From Cryphonectria parasitica EP155 (taxonomy: Eukaryota; Ascomycota; Sordariomycetes; Diaporthales; Cryphonectriaceae): DNA of 64,000 bases. The stretch is from NCBI RefSeq assembly GCF_011745365.1, contig NW_024468917.1, forward strand, positions 2,413,501-2,477,500, written 5' to 3'. Positions 46,601-58,920 of the stretch are shown here, piece after piece (within the stretch, counting starts at the first letter, position 1; every line of letters begins with the position of its first letter). The position numbers and the translations under genes are program-made. Below the pieces are notes generated by a model. That model saw only the letters and a program-made list of their open reading frames with translations. It did no database searches and had not been told where the DNA came from.

Positions 46601-47399
46601 TGGTCATAGGGGTAAGCCCGAGTGATATGATGTCTTCTCATTCTTTAGAACGGTAAATACGACATATGCATCGAATGGCCGTGTGTTCTGCTGCTAGATA
46701 GCCTTCACAACTATAGACAAACTGGCCTCATTACACCTCTGTATTATTGGACCTCTGTACTGAACCTCAAGGTATGGAAATTATCTTCATCTTCATCTAT
46801 AGCTCCAAGGTAGCCAGTATTTTTGCTCCTTGTCCTGGTAGCACTGCAAAAAATTGCTCGGTCGCTTAAACCAGTTCCGTTGCGAACTAGTATCGCACAC
46901 CTGTCTTCGCATCAGAAAGTCCTCAGGTTAAGGCATCGTGTCCCAGATAGCCGTTGTTATAAATACCCTTTGACTTTCCCAGGATATCGAAATGTTCCAA
47001 GCGATTCCTCTCATGCACATCATCCAGTTGGTAACTAGTGACCAGGCATTCTTGTACTGTGAGATATTCCAGTACGGCACTGTGAATGCTGCGAGACGCC
47101 ACTTCCTGCAGGAATTGCAGCAGATTTGGATCCTGACAAGTATACACTGTGCAAGCCAAAGTCTCCGAGCCGCGTTGTTCCAGATTTGGAGCTGGTGCGA
47201 GCTGCTCTGTTGTGCAGCTTGTGATGAATATCCTCGGGGGCCTCGTGATTGAAAACCAAAGCTGGCGAGGTCGGAATTGGGGTGGTGTAATCTTTGGTCA
47301 CCCTGATATCTTTGGGAAAGATGATAGCCTTGCTAGCCTTGAAGTTCTTCTTCGAGCGGTGATGATGATGAACGTCCGTCGTTGGCCGGAGGGATGAAA
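43643..47399. other. Gene-poor region upstream of the repeat-protein gene
   Basis: About 3.8 kb without a recognisable gene. It includes a run of about 12 C (44631-44642), a 14-bp direct repeat around 46021-46049 (ACAAAGCTTGTCC twice), and A/T-richer sequence from about 45450 to 47050. Confidence 0.5.
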
Positions 47400-48227
47400 A
47401 TGGATGCGTATTACCTGATATTGTACCAGTGCAGCTGGGGCGCATGCAGATTTAGCATCAAATGCGACAACTGCAGAAGTTCACTCGTCACATGGCGGCA
47501 CCATTGGATTTGAATCCGCTCTTGCGGCCACCATCCCGACATCCTATCCGCAGAGCCGGGGCCCCCTCGTACTTGACACTGACAGCCCCAGCGACAGCTC
47601 CTTAAGTGGATTCCAGGACATTGTTTGATTTCAGGCCGCGGACGGTGGCCAGAAAGACATCGCACGCAAGACTATAAGCCTTGGGCTTGCTGAGAAAGAT
47701 GGAGATTCTCATGTAAGGATAGCTCAACCTCGTCCAGCACTGTCATTGCCATGCTGAAGCTGTACGCCGCGTCATCCCAGACAGCTTTCCAGGAGCGGTG
47801 ACTTGTGCTAGGTTGAGCGAGCGCCAGGACCTCCTTATCGTCCTGGAAACTTGCATCAATATCAAGGTGTAGTGAGGAGTTCCGCCACTCTCGGAGTGTT
47901 GCTTGATGTCTCGAAAAGCCACGGCCAAGAGAAGGAGGGCCTTGGGATCTGCTGCGATGCCCATCCCAGTAGTACGATGCCTATGATGGTGCAGTCTTGC
48001 AAGAGACACCCTAGGTAGCTTTGGCCTGTGAGACCCACCAGCTTTCAGAGTGCTGTCATTGTCAGTTGGATGTTCTTGCATTTGGAGAAGGTGGTGTAGG
48101 AGCCACAGGAAGCTTTGCGCTCTACAGCCCGGCAGGTTAGACGGAGGGAAGCGATATCGCTTGGGCCCAGAGCTGTAACTTTGCACTCAACCAGCTCGGT
48201 CGGCAGATCTTCGACGACTGTTGCCAT
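47400..48227 (-). pseudogene. Decayed F-box protein gene
   Basis: A minus-strand ATG at 48227 opens a clear F-box-like start: MATVVEDLPTELVECKVTAL followed by GPSDIASLRLTCRAVERKAS. The frame stops at 48045 after 60 residues. Family-like sequence then continues in other frames: AVAFRDIKQHSE (about 47910), RSWKAVWDDAAYSFSMAMTV (about 47770) and SLACDVFLATVRGLKSNNVL (about 47660), followed by further stops. From memory these blocks match the order in a large ascomycete family of F-box genes with a helical C-terminal region. At least two frame changes and two stops break it. F-box proteins recruit substrates to SCF ubiquitin ligases; this copy should not make a complete protein. An intron-rich functional gene is less likely, because the breaks lack splice signals. 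Confidence 0.65.
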
Positions 48228-48889
48228 CTTGTGGGTCTCTGCTTGGTATATATTTTGCAGTAAATATGAGCTTGAGAAGGGACCGGAAGAAGTCCGTCCT
48301 GAGGTAACAACAGGGAGCAAGACAGCTCTCGTTTGTATATGCGTGTAAGCTGGATTACATAACAAAAGCTGGACCTGGACGGGCGAGCGCTGATGATGTG
48401 ACTTGCAAAAAGAAGATGTGGAAGAAGTTTTAAGTTATTTCTAAGTGTCTAAATTATGCATAGCATGTGCAGCCCCAAATACAGGATGTCTTCCCATAGT
48501 GAACAAGCCATTCCCTATTAAATGCTGTCGATATTTCAAACTCGGTTTATACCAGTATACATACTATGGCACAAGAGCTGCTATCAAACCCCTGCAGCGG
48601 GCCCGGTGCGGGCGAATCAAAATGCGGCCACCCAGGACCGCATTATACCCGTTACAAGGGGCTCTGCTGTACAATACAATGGGGAAAGAGCCTCGGCTCA
48701 TCTGCTTGGTCCGGGCGGACGCTGTAATAACGGTGTACTGCGTGTACAGAAACCCTCCCACTGTACAGTGAACCTCTTTGTCCTTGCTTGTTCTTCTTCT
48801 TTCCTTCCCTTTTGACTGCTTTGGATAGAATAAATAATTTCATTCTTCCTCATCTCAGATCCCAACTGAATTTCCTCATTCGGACCAAC
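48228..48889. other. Promoter region of the SDR gene
   Basis: About 660 bp between the decayed F-box gene and the divergent SDR gene. A pyrimidine-rich leader (TTCTTCTTTCCTTCC) ends about 80 bp before the SDR ATG. No gene was recognised. Confidence 0.5.
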
Positions 48890-50255
48890 ATGGATGTCAA
48901 CTCCCTTTTCAACGTCAAAGTGAGTGAATTCCACAGAGAGAGCGCGACGGAGAAGAAAACCAAGAAACCACTCCTCCGTTACACTTCTCTTATTCGTATT
49001 CTATTTCCTCCCTTTCTTTTTTTGGCTGAGAGAGACTTTGCTAAAGCCACAACACAATCAGGGCAAGGTGGTGCTCGTCACGGGCGGGGCAAAGGGCATC
49101 GGTCGTATGATCTCGGAGGGTTTTGTGGCGAATGGTGCAAAGGTGTACATCTCGTCGAGAGACGGCAAGGCCTGTGAGAAGGCCGCGGCGGAACTCACCG
49201 CTCTCGGTACGTATCACTGCATGGTGACAAGGCCGAGAGGGTCTTTTTTCTTCTCTCTATTCGTTGCGTATTTGTTTCCTCAGCTAGGTTGTTCCTGATG
49301 AGGTAGAGCAGCCTCGTCAAGCTGTGAGAAACAGACCCTTGCTCGACCTCTTGTGTTGAACCCCCCTTATCTCCTCCGCAAGCAGCAGAGACAGCCTCTC
49401 ATAGCATCTTTTGCCACTATCTTCTAAGCAGAAGACTTGAGATTGCAGCCTTACAAGCAGTCCAACTACCAAGTAAAAGAGCCCCCAGGCTGATCTTCTC
49501 CAGGACAACAATCCGGCGGCAGCGCCATCGCCCTCCCAGCCGACCTCCAGTCCCTAGAAGCCTGCAAATCCCTCGCCGCCGAGCTCACCCGCCGCGAGGG
49601 CGACCGTGAAGGCCTGCACATCCTCATCAACAACTCGGGCGCCGCATGGGGCGACTCCTTCGACACCCACCCAGACCACGCCTGGACCAAGCTTCTCACC
49701 CTGAACCTGCAGCGCGTCTTCACGCTGACGCAGCTCCTGGCCCCTCTCCTGGAGAAAGCAAGCAAGCGCGGCGGCGGCGGTGGTGACGACGACCCTGCGC
49801 GCGTAATCAACATCGGCAGCATTGACGCCATCCGCGTCCCGACCATCGAGAACTATGCCTACAGCGCGAGCAAAGCGGGCCTGCACCAGCTGACACGCAC
49901 CTCGGCGGTGGCGCTGGGCCCGAGGGGGATCACGGTGAATACGCTTGCCTGCGGGCCGTTCCCTAGCAAGATGATGAAGGCGGTGCTGGATAGTGCGGGG
50001 AAGGAGCTGGCGGAGGCGAACCCCTTGGGCCGCATCGGGACCCCTGAGGATGCTGCGGGTGCTTGTCTTTTCCTGTCTGGGCGGGCAGGGTGAGTCTTGT
50101 TTTCCTTCTTTCTCATTCTTCCTTCCCTTCTTTCTCTTGTCGGGGAGTGATAGGACAGCAATGGGGTGTGCAATATGCTGACATGCCACAGTGCTTTCGT
50201 GAACGGTGCGACGCTCACCCTGGACGGCGGTATACACCTGCTCTCTAGACTGTAA
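48890..50255 (+). CDS. Short-chain dehydrogenase/reductase (classical SDR, RhlG/FabG-like)
   Basis: Four exons (48890-48919, 49062-49206, 49504-50089, 50192-50255) code for 274 residues. The phases (0, 1, 2) agree at every junction, with donors GTGAGT, GTACGT and GTGAGT, and a TGCTGAC branch in the last intron. Seen: the NAD(P)-binding Rossmann motif VLVTGGAKGIG (17-24), NNSG (101-104, a variant of NNAG), catalytic Ser164 in INIGSIDAI, and Tyr178 and Lys182 in YAYSASKAG. After that come GPRGITVNTLACGPF and the C-terminal VNGATLTLDGG. These are standard for NAD(P)H-dependent keto-reductases. The subfamily resembles fungal proteins annotated as 3-oxoacyl-ACP or RhlG-like reductases, but the substrate is unknown. 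A low-complexity Gly/Asp loop (148-156) precedes the catalytic serine. The first exon codes for only ten residues. Probably cytosolic. Confidence 0.9.
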
Positions 50256-51853
50256 ATAATACAAAGAAGCTCGACTGGGTAGGCGGTTCTTGACTCAATG
50301 AAGACTTGGGCCACGAGTGGATTCTACTGTATGAGGATCACTTTATTCCCCAGCTTGCATGCTGCTGGGCTGGGATCCTCGCTCTGCCTTGTGGTGTGCC
50401 TGTGTCTTCCGCCTTTCTGGATGAAGCGATGGAGTTACGAGCTGGGTGAGAGAAGCCTCATGAGACAGAGGGTACGGACTGTACAGCATCATGGAGGGGA
50501 GAAAGAAAAAAAGAAAAAAAAAAAGGGGGGGGGGGAAGGGGTGTCAGGTCACAGCCAACCATACCATGCGAGTGAGGCGCACAATGAGAAAATATGTAGA
50601 ATCAGGCCCACCTCAATAGAAAGGGCTTCTAGTCATCTCTCATAAATTTGTAACACACTAGACTTGGTCCTATTAGAAAACTCCGCGCTCCCCCTTAATC
50701 TAGTACCTGCCTCCCGCCTCTCTGTCTCCCAGTCTGACCTTTGTGGGGGGTTTTTGTATCTTTAAAATCCATTGCCCATGACCTCTCTGATGCCATGCCC
50801 CTGTCTGACCATGATGAAATAATTCTATGAAGCCACTGAGGGAAGGAGGCTTGGAAAGGTTCTGTACCGATCTCTAGTCTGTAAGCCCAGGAACAAGCCG
50901 ACCGGCCCGTCCATCCAGCTCTTTGATCACCCAGGTCGATATGAATAGCCTCTCTCTTGATACAAGCAAGACTAAGAAAGAAATGTACCATGAACATGCA
51001 AGAGGAAACAAGAAAGAGGGAAATATATGAGAATAATTCAGGCATGCAGGATTTAAAAGAGAAGAGGAAATAAAAGAGAAACAAAGAAAAAAGAGGCCGA
51101 AAAAGGGATATCATTGAAGCACCCTGTGCCAACTCCATGCGCCTGCCTGCCTGCCTAAACCGGCCTTTCCGTCCTAGGTATGCTGTTATTTCCCGACCGT
51201 GCGCTTCGTATTTTTTTTATTTATAATTGTTTTGTTGCTCTTTGCTTATTCTGGGCCCGCATGCTGGATGAGCTCGGTGGCATCGTCCTAGTGGATCGTC
51301 CCATGCATCGTGTTCTTGGTGTTCCGATACCAACAAGATCGAGTCGACAGTTGTGGTTTGGGGCCGAGAGAGGAGGGGAGGGGGGTGGGGGGGAGAAGGA
51401 GTGAATACAGAAGCGCTCTCCTCCATGGCTTCGACATGTCGACGGGACGACTCAGAGACTCTCCTTGTTGGGTGACAGGAGCGTCTGAATCGGTAACAAC
51501 CCTTGCGACTTGTGGGAGCTCATGTTCGTGGGTGCAAAGAGGGAAAGAAACACCCCTCTTGGAATTGGCCGCGTCCCATCCCAGGATTGTGCGAGGCGGG
51601 GTGCTGCACAGCATGAACCTGTGCCCTTGGGGCAAGGAGCCCAAGTCGTGCACGACACAGACCGCAAACAGCACCACCAGGCCGACCACCAGTTCAGAAG
51701 TCCACTTGCCCCCCCCCCCCCCTTTCCCATCCAAACATTGTGGAATACGAGAGGGTGGATGTTCTTCTGGTCTCTCCATCCCAAGGCTAAGTCGTGTCCC
51801 CCCTTCCATCCAACCCAACACCACACCTGAGGTCTCTCTTGTCTGCCTCTCAT
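50256..51853. other. Intergenic region after the SDR gene
   Basis: No gene was recognised in 1.6 kb. It contains a poly-A/poly-G tract (about 50508-50536) and a run of about 14 C (51709-51722). SDR transcription and that of the small minus-strand gene converge here. Confidence 0.5.
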
Positions 51854-52096
51854 TTATGACAGCCCAACGTTCTCGAGATCCCTGATCATGACAGCCACCT
51901 GCGCGCGCTTGGCAGCCTCAGCAACCAGCGTGAAGTCCTTGAGGAACGTGTCGGTCGAGGGATTCTTCATTGGTACGTCCCTGGGGGCGGGGGGCGGGGG
52001 AATGGCGCCGAAGCTCCCCTTGGCCGCCTGCGTCTGCGGCCAGTTGGTCGGGGGTTGGGCTTGCTGGTGAGTGGGCGACGAGAGCGGGGCGTCCAT
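51854..52096 (-). CDS. Small conserved-looking protein of 80 residues, function unknown
   Basis: A single exon encodes 80 residues with no signal peptide or membrane helix. The first half is Pro/Gln-rich (MDAPLSSPTHQQ, PPPPAPRDVP); the second is a predicted amphipathic helix, TFLKDFTLVAEAAKRAQVAV followed by MIRDLENVGLS. Nearly every codon in the second half ends in G or C (for example ACG TTC CTC AAG GAC TTC), strong evidence of real coding in this genome. A pyrimidine/purine-rich leader of several hundred bases precedes it. No family was recognised. The helix suggests a binding partner, but nothing more can be said. Confidence 0.68.
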   Translation of the reverse strand: MDAPLSSPTHQQAQPPTNWPQTQAAKGSFGAIPPPPAPRDVPMKNPSTDTFLKDFTLVAEAAKRAQVAVMIRDLENVGLS

Positions 52097-55000
52097 GATT
52101 ATTTTCTTCTTTGGTTTGGTTGAGTGTGTATGAGAGAAAGAAGATGATTGAAGGGTGGGGTTGGTGGTGGGAGAAGCTCCACGACTATGGTTCGAGATGC
52201 GGCGGCAGTAGTTGGTCGCTCCTTCTTGTATGTGTAGAGGGACTGGTGATAAAAGAGAGGCAACGGGCTAGGGTTCAGCTCGGGTCTTTCCTTCCTCTTC
52301 CTCGTGGGAAGTTGCGGTGGAGGCAGCTCGTGTACTTTGGTAGGATGTTCAGGTGGGCGAAAAATCGAGGGGTGTGGGACCAAGATCTGCTGAAACGGCG
52401 AGGCGGATGACGATGGTGGTGAGGATGACGATAGGACGGCGGATGAGATAAGAGGAGTCAGGAGAGAGTCAAAGGTGGAGGTATGTATGGCGAGGCGAGG
52501 TCAGGCGAGATGAACGAGGTGGGAGATGTGGAGTAGTGCGAGGCGAGAACAAGAAAGAAAGCACGCGAGGTCTCCGACGGAAGGGAGGGAGCGTATTATT
52601 GAGTGGTGGTAGGAGTAATCATATGTTACTACGCAAGGCAGACGCTGTGTGTTCCTTTTTCTGGACTGGTTCGTCCTGAGCTGAACTGGACCGGACAATG
52701 AGCTGGATTGGAGTGGATGAGATCAGATCCAGATAAGGTTTGGGTTTGAAATGGTGTAGTTTTGGCACATGAGATACGTCTTGGTCTGTCTTTAGTTGGT
52801 TGTTGTAGGAGAGGAGAAGACGGGGGAGAGAATAGACCGAGGATAGAGAGAGAGAAAAAGGGTGTGTGTATATGAGTCTTTGCTCTTCCTTTTTCAAGAT
52901 TTCACAGTCAAGCCCCCAAGAAGATCGGTACTCTGCCGAGCCGAAGTGTGTGGGGTAAAACTCTTTTGTTCATGTATAACCCAGTCCCCTGTCGGCAGAG
53001 CGATAGGAGGGATAGGAAGAAGAAGGGCAGAAAAGGGAGAAACCTTGAAGATGAAATCCAGCCTGGGGCGATACAAGCAGAAAGCGAGGCCGCGAGAGAG
53101 GCAGAGACGACAAGAATGCGAAAAGAGAAAAGAAAACGAAGTGGATACCGCCCCAAGCTGCTGTGGATATTTCAAGGCTGCGCGCGCACTGGGTCGGCAG
53201 AACGGGCCTGGCTGAGTGTGTGAGAGTGCGTGGTGACGATGATGGGGGGGAAGGACAAGGACCTCCCCTCTCTTCTCGACCTCGAGTCAGACCTTGTCTT
53301 CTACTACTATCAATAATGCTTCTTTGTTTCCTCTCTGGCGGAGATTATCTTTTCCGTATTTGCTACGTTGTCCGTACATCGAGAACACGTGCTGCAGGGC
53401 AGATTTGTTTGCTTTCTGATTTCCTCCCTCCTCACCTCAAAGAGAAAGAGATAGAGAAATATAGAACTTTAGTTTGTCCCACCAGAGATACTTCATTGTC
53501 AAATGCAGGACCCCGCGTGCCCGCCGAGGCAGGGCCAAGGCACAGCAGCCAGGGCGACAACTCTATGCAGGAGATCGTACGGAGGAGTGGAACGAGTTAG
53601 TGTGGTCGAGGATCCTGCACTTAACAGGGGGTACATTGGCTTGACAGGACTAGCACCTCCCTTCAGGCGTGCAACAGCCGAGGGATCTGCGTGTGGGGCC
53701 CCGCGTTGGGTGTACCTTTTGTTTGGACGGATCTGCACAAAAGGGGCATGATCTCCTGTACGTTGTATCTTGTGCATGCCATTTACTACAGGGAATACTT
53801 TAAAGAAAAAACGCGGTAGTACTCTAGGCAGCGCCAAGTGCGGTACCGCACTGCATCGCATCATTCGAGGATGGAGGCCTGATCAAGACCTTTTTTCCTC
53901 CTTCTTTCCAGATGGGGACGGCTACGAAAATGCATCACATCAGCCCATGTTACCTCGCCCCTTCTGTTTTCTTCATCTTCTCTTATGCAATGCAGCAAGG
54001 GAGAAAAGAAACAGAGATGCTCATATCTCTACATCATCATCATTTTTCCGAGGGCCTAAACCCTGAGAGCAAGATAAGAATATGCCACCTGAGCCATTCA
54101 TCTGCCCATGACACAACCAAGTAGCCTCCTCGTCTCAGTCTCTCTCTCTGTGTCCCCCCTGGCTACTCCAACTAGCTAGGACGCGAAGTGCCTTGGAAAG
54201 AGGGCCGCTTCCGGACTTGTTCTCCCCCCCCCCCTGCTTCGATTCATCACGATCTCTCTCCCTTTCTTTCTCTCTTTCTCTCTCTCGTCATTCCCTTCGT
54301 TAAATTGCTTGTTCTTGGGAAAACAAGGCATCGGAGGCTATTAAAAGCGAGCGGGCGACAAGGCAAGGGAGCACTGAGATGATGGGCTAGATAGGGCCGA
54401 GATAGTAAGTACATGGTACCGGCGATACGACGGCTGGATTCCTGTCATACTACAGTACGATGTATACCGCCAGGCGGGAAATTCCGGGTGGGATAGAGAG
54501 AAAGAAGGAAGAGAGAGAAAACGGCCCATGTCATGCAGTGGGCTGCGCTAGAGAAACTCGCTACCCCGTCGTTGTACCTCGGTGGATTTCGGCCATCTTG
54601 CGTCCTCACTCGCCTCATACAATCATCACCGCCTCGACAGAGCGAGGAAGTTTTTATCCCTTTCTTTCCGAGAGGTGATCAGGGGGAGCAGTTGATCGAG
54701 GGTCAGGGATATTTCGCCGAGTTGCAGGGCCACAAATCGAGGACTCCTATGGAGGACTACTATGTACTTGTATCGAGTCGTGCGTGTTGGACCCTGAATT
54801 TTGAGTTTTGCGTCAAGAGCAGACTTTTTTTTTTCTCTTTCTTTTTTGGACCCATGCCCCTCCCTTACTCTTCTACTAGTCCATAGTAACCTTTTCCTTT
54901 CTCTTTATTGTTTACTTAAATTCAGTCCGTTTATCATCTCCTCTAGCGCTGAGGGTCGCAGACAAGGCAGGCAGGGCCTCGAACGTGTAAGCCATCTCTG

Positions 55001-55826
55001 TAGCGCGAGAATAACCGCTACCGTATACACGATACAACATAGTATAAACTATCTGTAGACACCCTGCAGATCTATGTACGTATCGTGATACTCATGGAAA
55101 TTTACATGATCTATGCTTGACAAGAAGGGTCATGTATACTCCCTGTTCAGGACCAGGCACAGTACTGTTCTGTCAATCCAATTACAACAACACGATATCG
55201 TATTTGCTCTGGAAAGGAAGAGCATCAATTAGGAAGAACAGGGGAAGGGGAGGTGTAGAGAGAAGATGCAGCACGCAGGCACAGGATGCAGACCAAATGC
55301 AGGTCCCAATCGAATAGATGCAGTGGAGACCCGGGTAAACTCTCGCCGCATGCCTCGGGCCGGCCTTCCCAAGCACCGACACGCGCTATCGTACCTCTTC
55401 CCTGACCGCTGTTGCAGCCTCGCACGACGTCAGTCCAGCCACTCTCAGCCTCGCCTTGCAATTTTTTTTTCCCCTTCTCTTATACTTTTTTCTTCTATTC
55501 TCTATCTCATCCTTGCTCCATACCCACACCACCCACCCAAAAAGTTTCGTACACCCCATTAAGGCGAAACTGTATTCTTATACGTCATCCTGTATAACAA
55601 CTGAGAAGGGCCTGCTTTCGTTCTAGAACCACACCCCTCACCCCGCCCCGGCCTTAACACCCCTTGCTCGCCAAGGCGGCTCGAATCCAACCCACACAAA
55701 CAACCCAGGTCAAAGCTTCTAGAAGACGCCAACCGGGGTTGTGTCTCCCCACGAGCAAGCAACAAGCTGCCGCCACCACATCACCTGACAAACGAAGAGA
55801 ATACGCGACCCTTACAAGGCGATGCG
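52097..55826. other. Intergenic region between the 80-residue gene and the Sam35-like gene
   Basis: About 3.7 kb between divergent genes. The left 800 bp is GA-rich on the plus strand and likely the leader of the minus-strand gene. Further right, a C run (about 54223-54233), CT-rich stretches (54130-54165, 54250-54290) and T runs occur. No gene was recognised. Confidence 0.5.
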
Positions 55827-55830
55827 ATGA
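55822..55830 (+). promoter_or_regulatory. Minimal uORF (Met-Arg-stop) overlapping the Sam35-like start codon
   Basis: ATG CGA TGA begins at 55822. Its stop codon TGA (55828-55830) overlaps the main ATG (55827-55829) by two bases, in the arrangement ATGA. Ribosomes initiating on the uORF would end right on the main start, which could couple termination to re-initiation. Confidence 0.6.
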
Positions 55831-57198
55831 CATCTGCCCACCAGCCCGGCACCAGGGACTCCTCAAGGAGCTGGATCCCGTCCATCCCCTCTCCCCTCCA
55901 GCGCCTGTTCGCCGCCGTGCCCCTCGTCGCCTACCCTCCCAACGAGCTCCCGCGCCGGTCACCCACATCAAGTGACCTTCCTACTCTCCATGTCTTCATC
56001 TCCGAGGAGGACGCCGCGAGGGGACGGCCGAGCTTCAACCCCTCGTGTCTGAAGTGGCAGGTCAGTTCCTTCTCCTTCTCCCTGTCCTTCTGTGCCCTCC
56101 TCTTCCTCCCTTCTGCTGCAAAGATTCACCCAACAAACTGACATCTTTGCATACATACACATACACCAGACCTACCTCCGCCTCGCCTCCATCGAACACA
56201 ACCTCCAACCCTCCACCAACCACGCCTCCCCGACGGGCTCTCTCCCTTTTCTTCAGGCCGCCCTCCCATCGACCCCAGAGCACCGCCTCGACGCCCGTCA
56301 CCTCCTCCCTATTCCCTCCTCCCGCCTAGACTCGTACGCCAGACAGCACGGCTCGCTCCCCCCTTCTTCTTCTTCCTCCTCCTCCTCCTCCTCCTCCTCC
56401 TCCCAGCAGCAGCAACAGCAACAGCCGGTCTCATCCGCCGCAACAACCCCCGACGCCCGCTACCATCGGCAACAGGTCTACCAGTCCCTCCTCGATACCG
56501 CCATCCGCAGCGCCTGGCTCTACACCCTCTACCTCTCCCCTCCCAACGAGCCTGTCCTGCGCAGTCTCTACGTCGACCCAACCTCCCGCTCCCCCCTCGT
56601 CCGCCGTGCCCTGCTCACCCAGCTCCGCACTGCCGCCCGCGCCGAGATTGTCCGCGCCTCTGGGGGCGGTGCGACGACGACAACGAGTGCCGCCGAAGGA
56701 GCAGCAGCAGCAGCAGCAGGAGGAGGAGGAGGAGGCTGGTCGCTGTCACTGGGGAGCTTGGGCGGCGGGGACCTGCTCACATGGGTCTTGGGAGGCAGGC
56801 CGGCGGTCGACCCGGCCAAGGTCTACGAGGATGCGCGAAGAGCGTTCACGGCGCTGGAAGCAGTTCTGTCTGCGGCCGGGGCTGAGGCTGTAGCTGGTAC
56901 TAGTCCGAGCCCAGAAGAAGAAGAAGAGCTAGAACATGAAGAAAGAGGACAAGAAGCAGCAGCAACAGGTGGTGCTGCTGCTGGAGGCCCATGGTTCTTC
57001 GGCAGCCCCAACCCGACCCTCTTCGACGCCGCCGTCTTCAGCTACACCTACCTCATCCTGCACGACGACTACACCCCCGCCGGCACCACCTGGGGGGACG
57101 ACACGCTGCGGCACATTGTGCGAGACGACTGCCCGCGTCTGGTGGCACATGTCGAGAGGATCTTGGAGCTGGGCTGGGGCTCGCAGGGGAGGGTGTGA
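55827..57198 (+). CDS. Sam35/metaxin-like subunit of the mitochondrial sorting and assembly machinery
   Basis: Two exons (55827-56060, 56170-57198) code for 420 residues. The 109-nt intron has donor GTCAGT, a CTGAC branch and acceptor ACCAG, phase 0. The N-terminal part (LQRLFAAVPLVAYPPNELP, then LHVFISEEDAARGRPSFNPS) and STNHASPTGSLPFL after the junction match my recollection of fungal Sam35/metaxin-like proteins. The C-terminal part has a GST-like helical end (FGSPNPTLFDAAVFSYTYLI). Sam35 lies on the cytosolic face of the mitochondrial outer membrane and binds the beta-signal of barrel precursors. Low-complexity inserts (Ser run then Gln run at about 167-185; Ala and Gly runs at about 275-290; Glu run near 340) make it longer than yeast Sam35 (about 330 residues). 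A Sam37 or generic GST-fold assignment is the main alternative. The start is chosen because an upstream ATG is out of frame and ends at once. Confidence 0.75.
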
Positions 57199-58920
57199 GA
57201 GGGGGCGATGGAAGGAGAGACAAAACTAAAACAAAACTGGAAGGGGAAAAAATCGGCAGATAGCCGATTCGTCATAGCTTCCACTCGGCGCCACGAATGT
57301 TTCCCCTCTTTCCCTTTGCAGGTGAGCCGGGAAAGATCTATACAATGGTTTCTTATTTATCATCAAGATCTCAGGACCAATTACCTTCTCCGCGAGAAAG
57401 ATCAAGGGCCGGGGGTTTGGGGAAGAGGGGGGGAGGGGGGGAGGGAGGCTGGCCACTTTGCTCCCCTCTGTTACACATATACCTACCCATCTATCAAGTT
57501 CAGACACAAGGGAAGAGATTCAGCAGCTAATCCCATCCATCTCCATAGAGAGGAGAACGATTTGGCATCAAGTCCTGCCGAGAGTCCTATAGGAAAGAAA
57601 GCAGGACTTGCAGAAGGTGTACAAAGCCTAGATATGTGTATATTCCACAAAAGGATACTCTTAAAATGACGACTGCGAAGAGACTGCCTACCTCGTCGTC
57701 TTCATCAATATTCTCTGAGCCACCCATCCCCGTACACTTATCTATCACTGGATCTCGATCCTTGATCCAGCTTGCCCCTGGACTAAAAGTCACTGCCCAG
57801 GAGAACATCAGATTGAAGATACGTCAATCTCGGTATTTCCATTTCGCTAATTGAGCACGTGGGTAGTAGTACTGCTCCCGCTACCATCTCTATGTGACAT
57901 GCCTGCGCATTATCATGCCTGTGCATTGACCGCTGCTTATTCCTGTCCGACACATGCTTGGCCATTTTGAATGAGCACGTTCCCATATGCTACGCATGCT
58001 CACTATCGGTGATCCTGACCTATCTGACGATGTCCGCCCGTCCAGCCCACTGGCAGTCAAACCCATCTGCCTTCCTTCGAAATCAGTCAGTACTGGTCCT
58101 CCTAACACGGCAGTGTCTATCTATCCCAATGGGCATTCCCAAGTCGTGAGTCCGTCAGGCCCTTCCATGCGTGAGTGGGGTGAAGGCGAATCCGAGAACA
58201 AAAAGACAAAAAAAGGGAGAGGAAAAAAGAATGATAACGGGTGAGCACAACGCCAGCTTCCATCCCTTCCTTCCGTAACCGTATTACTCCTGAATCGAAA
58301 TCAACGAATCGGTCCATCCCAACCGGAAAATGCTGGCGAATTGTTCTCGCAGAAGTGGAAAAGAACACAAGAAAAAGGAAAAGTTGAGGAGAGAGTTGCC
58401 ACTGGTTATGTGCATAAGAAGTGAAGAGGCACGCCACAGGACCCGTATGCCAGCACATGTCTCTTGAAAAGTCGACCACCGAGCCATCACGGGAAAATTA
58501 CTGGCTGCACACGAGGACGAGGCTGTTCCGAGAAAACGCTTCCACGGACACCTGCTCGGGAGTGGTCCGTACTATATCCATTATGCGCTGCTGCCGTACA
58601 CGGATGGCTGATTTTCTCCGGATAATGAGTCTATCGTAACCACAGCAGGGCCGCCCAAGCTGAAAAAAAGTGGAAGATGTAACGGTACGTAGATGAGAAT
58701 TGCAGGCTCTTTGCATAGAGGCATAGTGAGGGGAAGGCTTGTGTTGTGAAAACGCCGGTGCAGCAATACCGACTTAGGGCTCATATCTGTTCGGCGACGG
58801 CCTGTCAGGCCTCAGGACAAACGTGTGTCGTCTAAGCCTTCTCGCCTCCTGGTCGTAATCGCTTCTCAATCTGTCGGCGGCGATGACCCGAGTGCGATGC
58901 ACATACGAGTCCACAATGCC
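57199..58920. other. Intergenic region between convergent Sam35-like and Vid30-like genes
   Basis: About 1.7 kb between two convergent 3' ends. It should hold both 3' UTRs. GA-rich and G-rich stretches occur at about 57405-57450. No gene was recognised. Confidence 0.55.
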
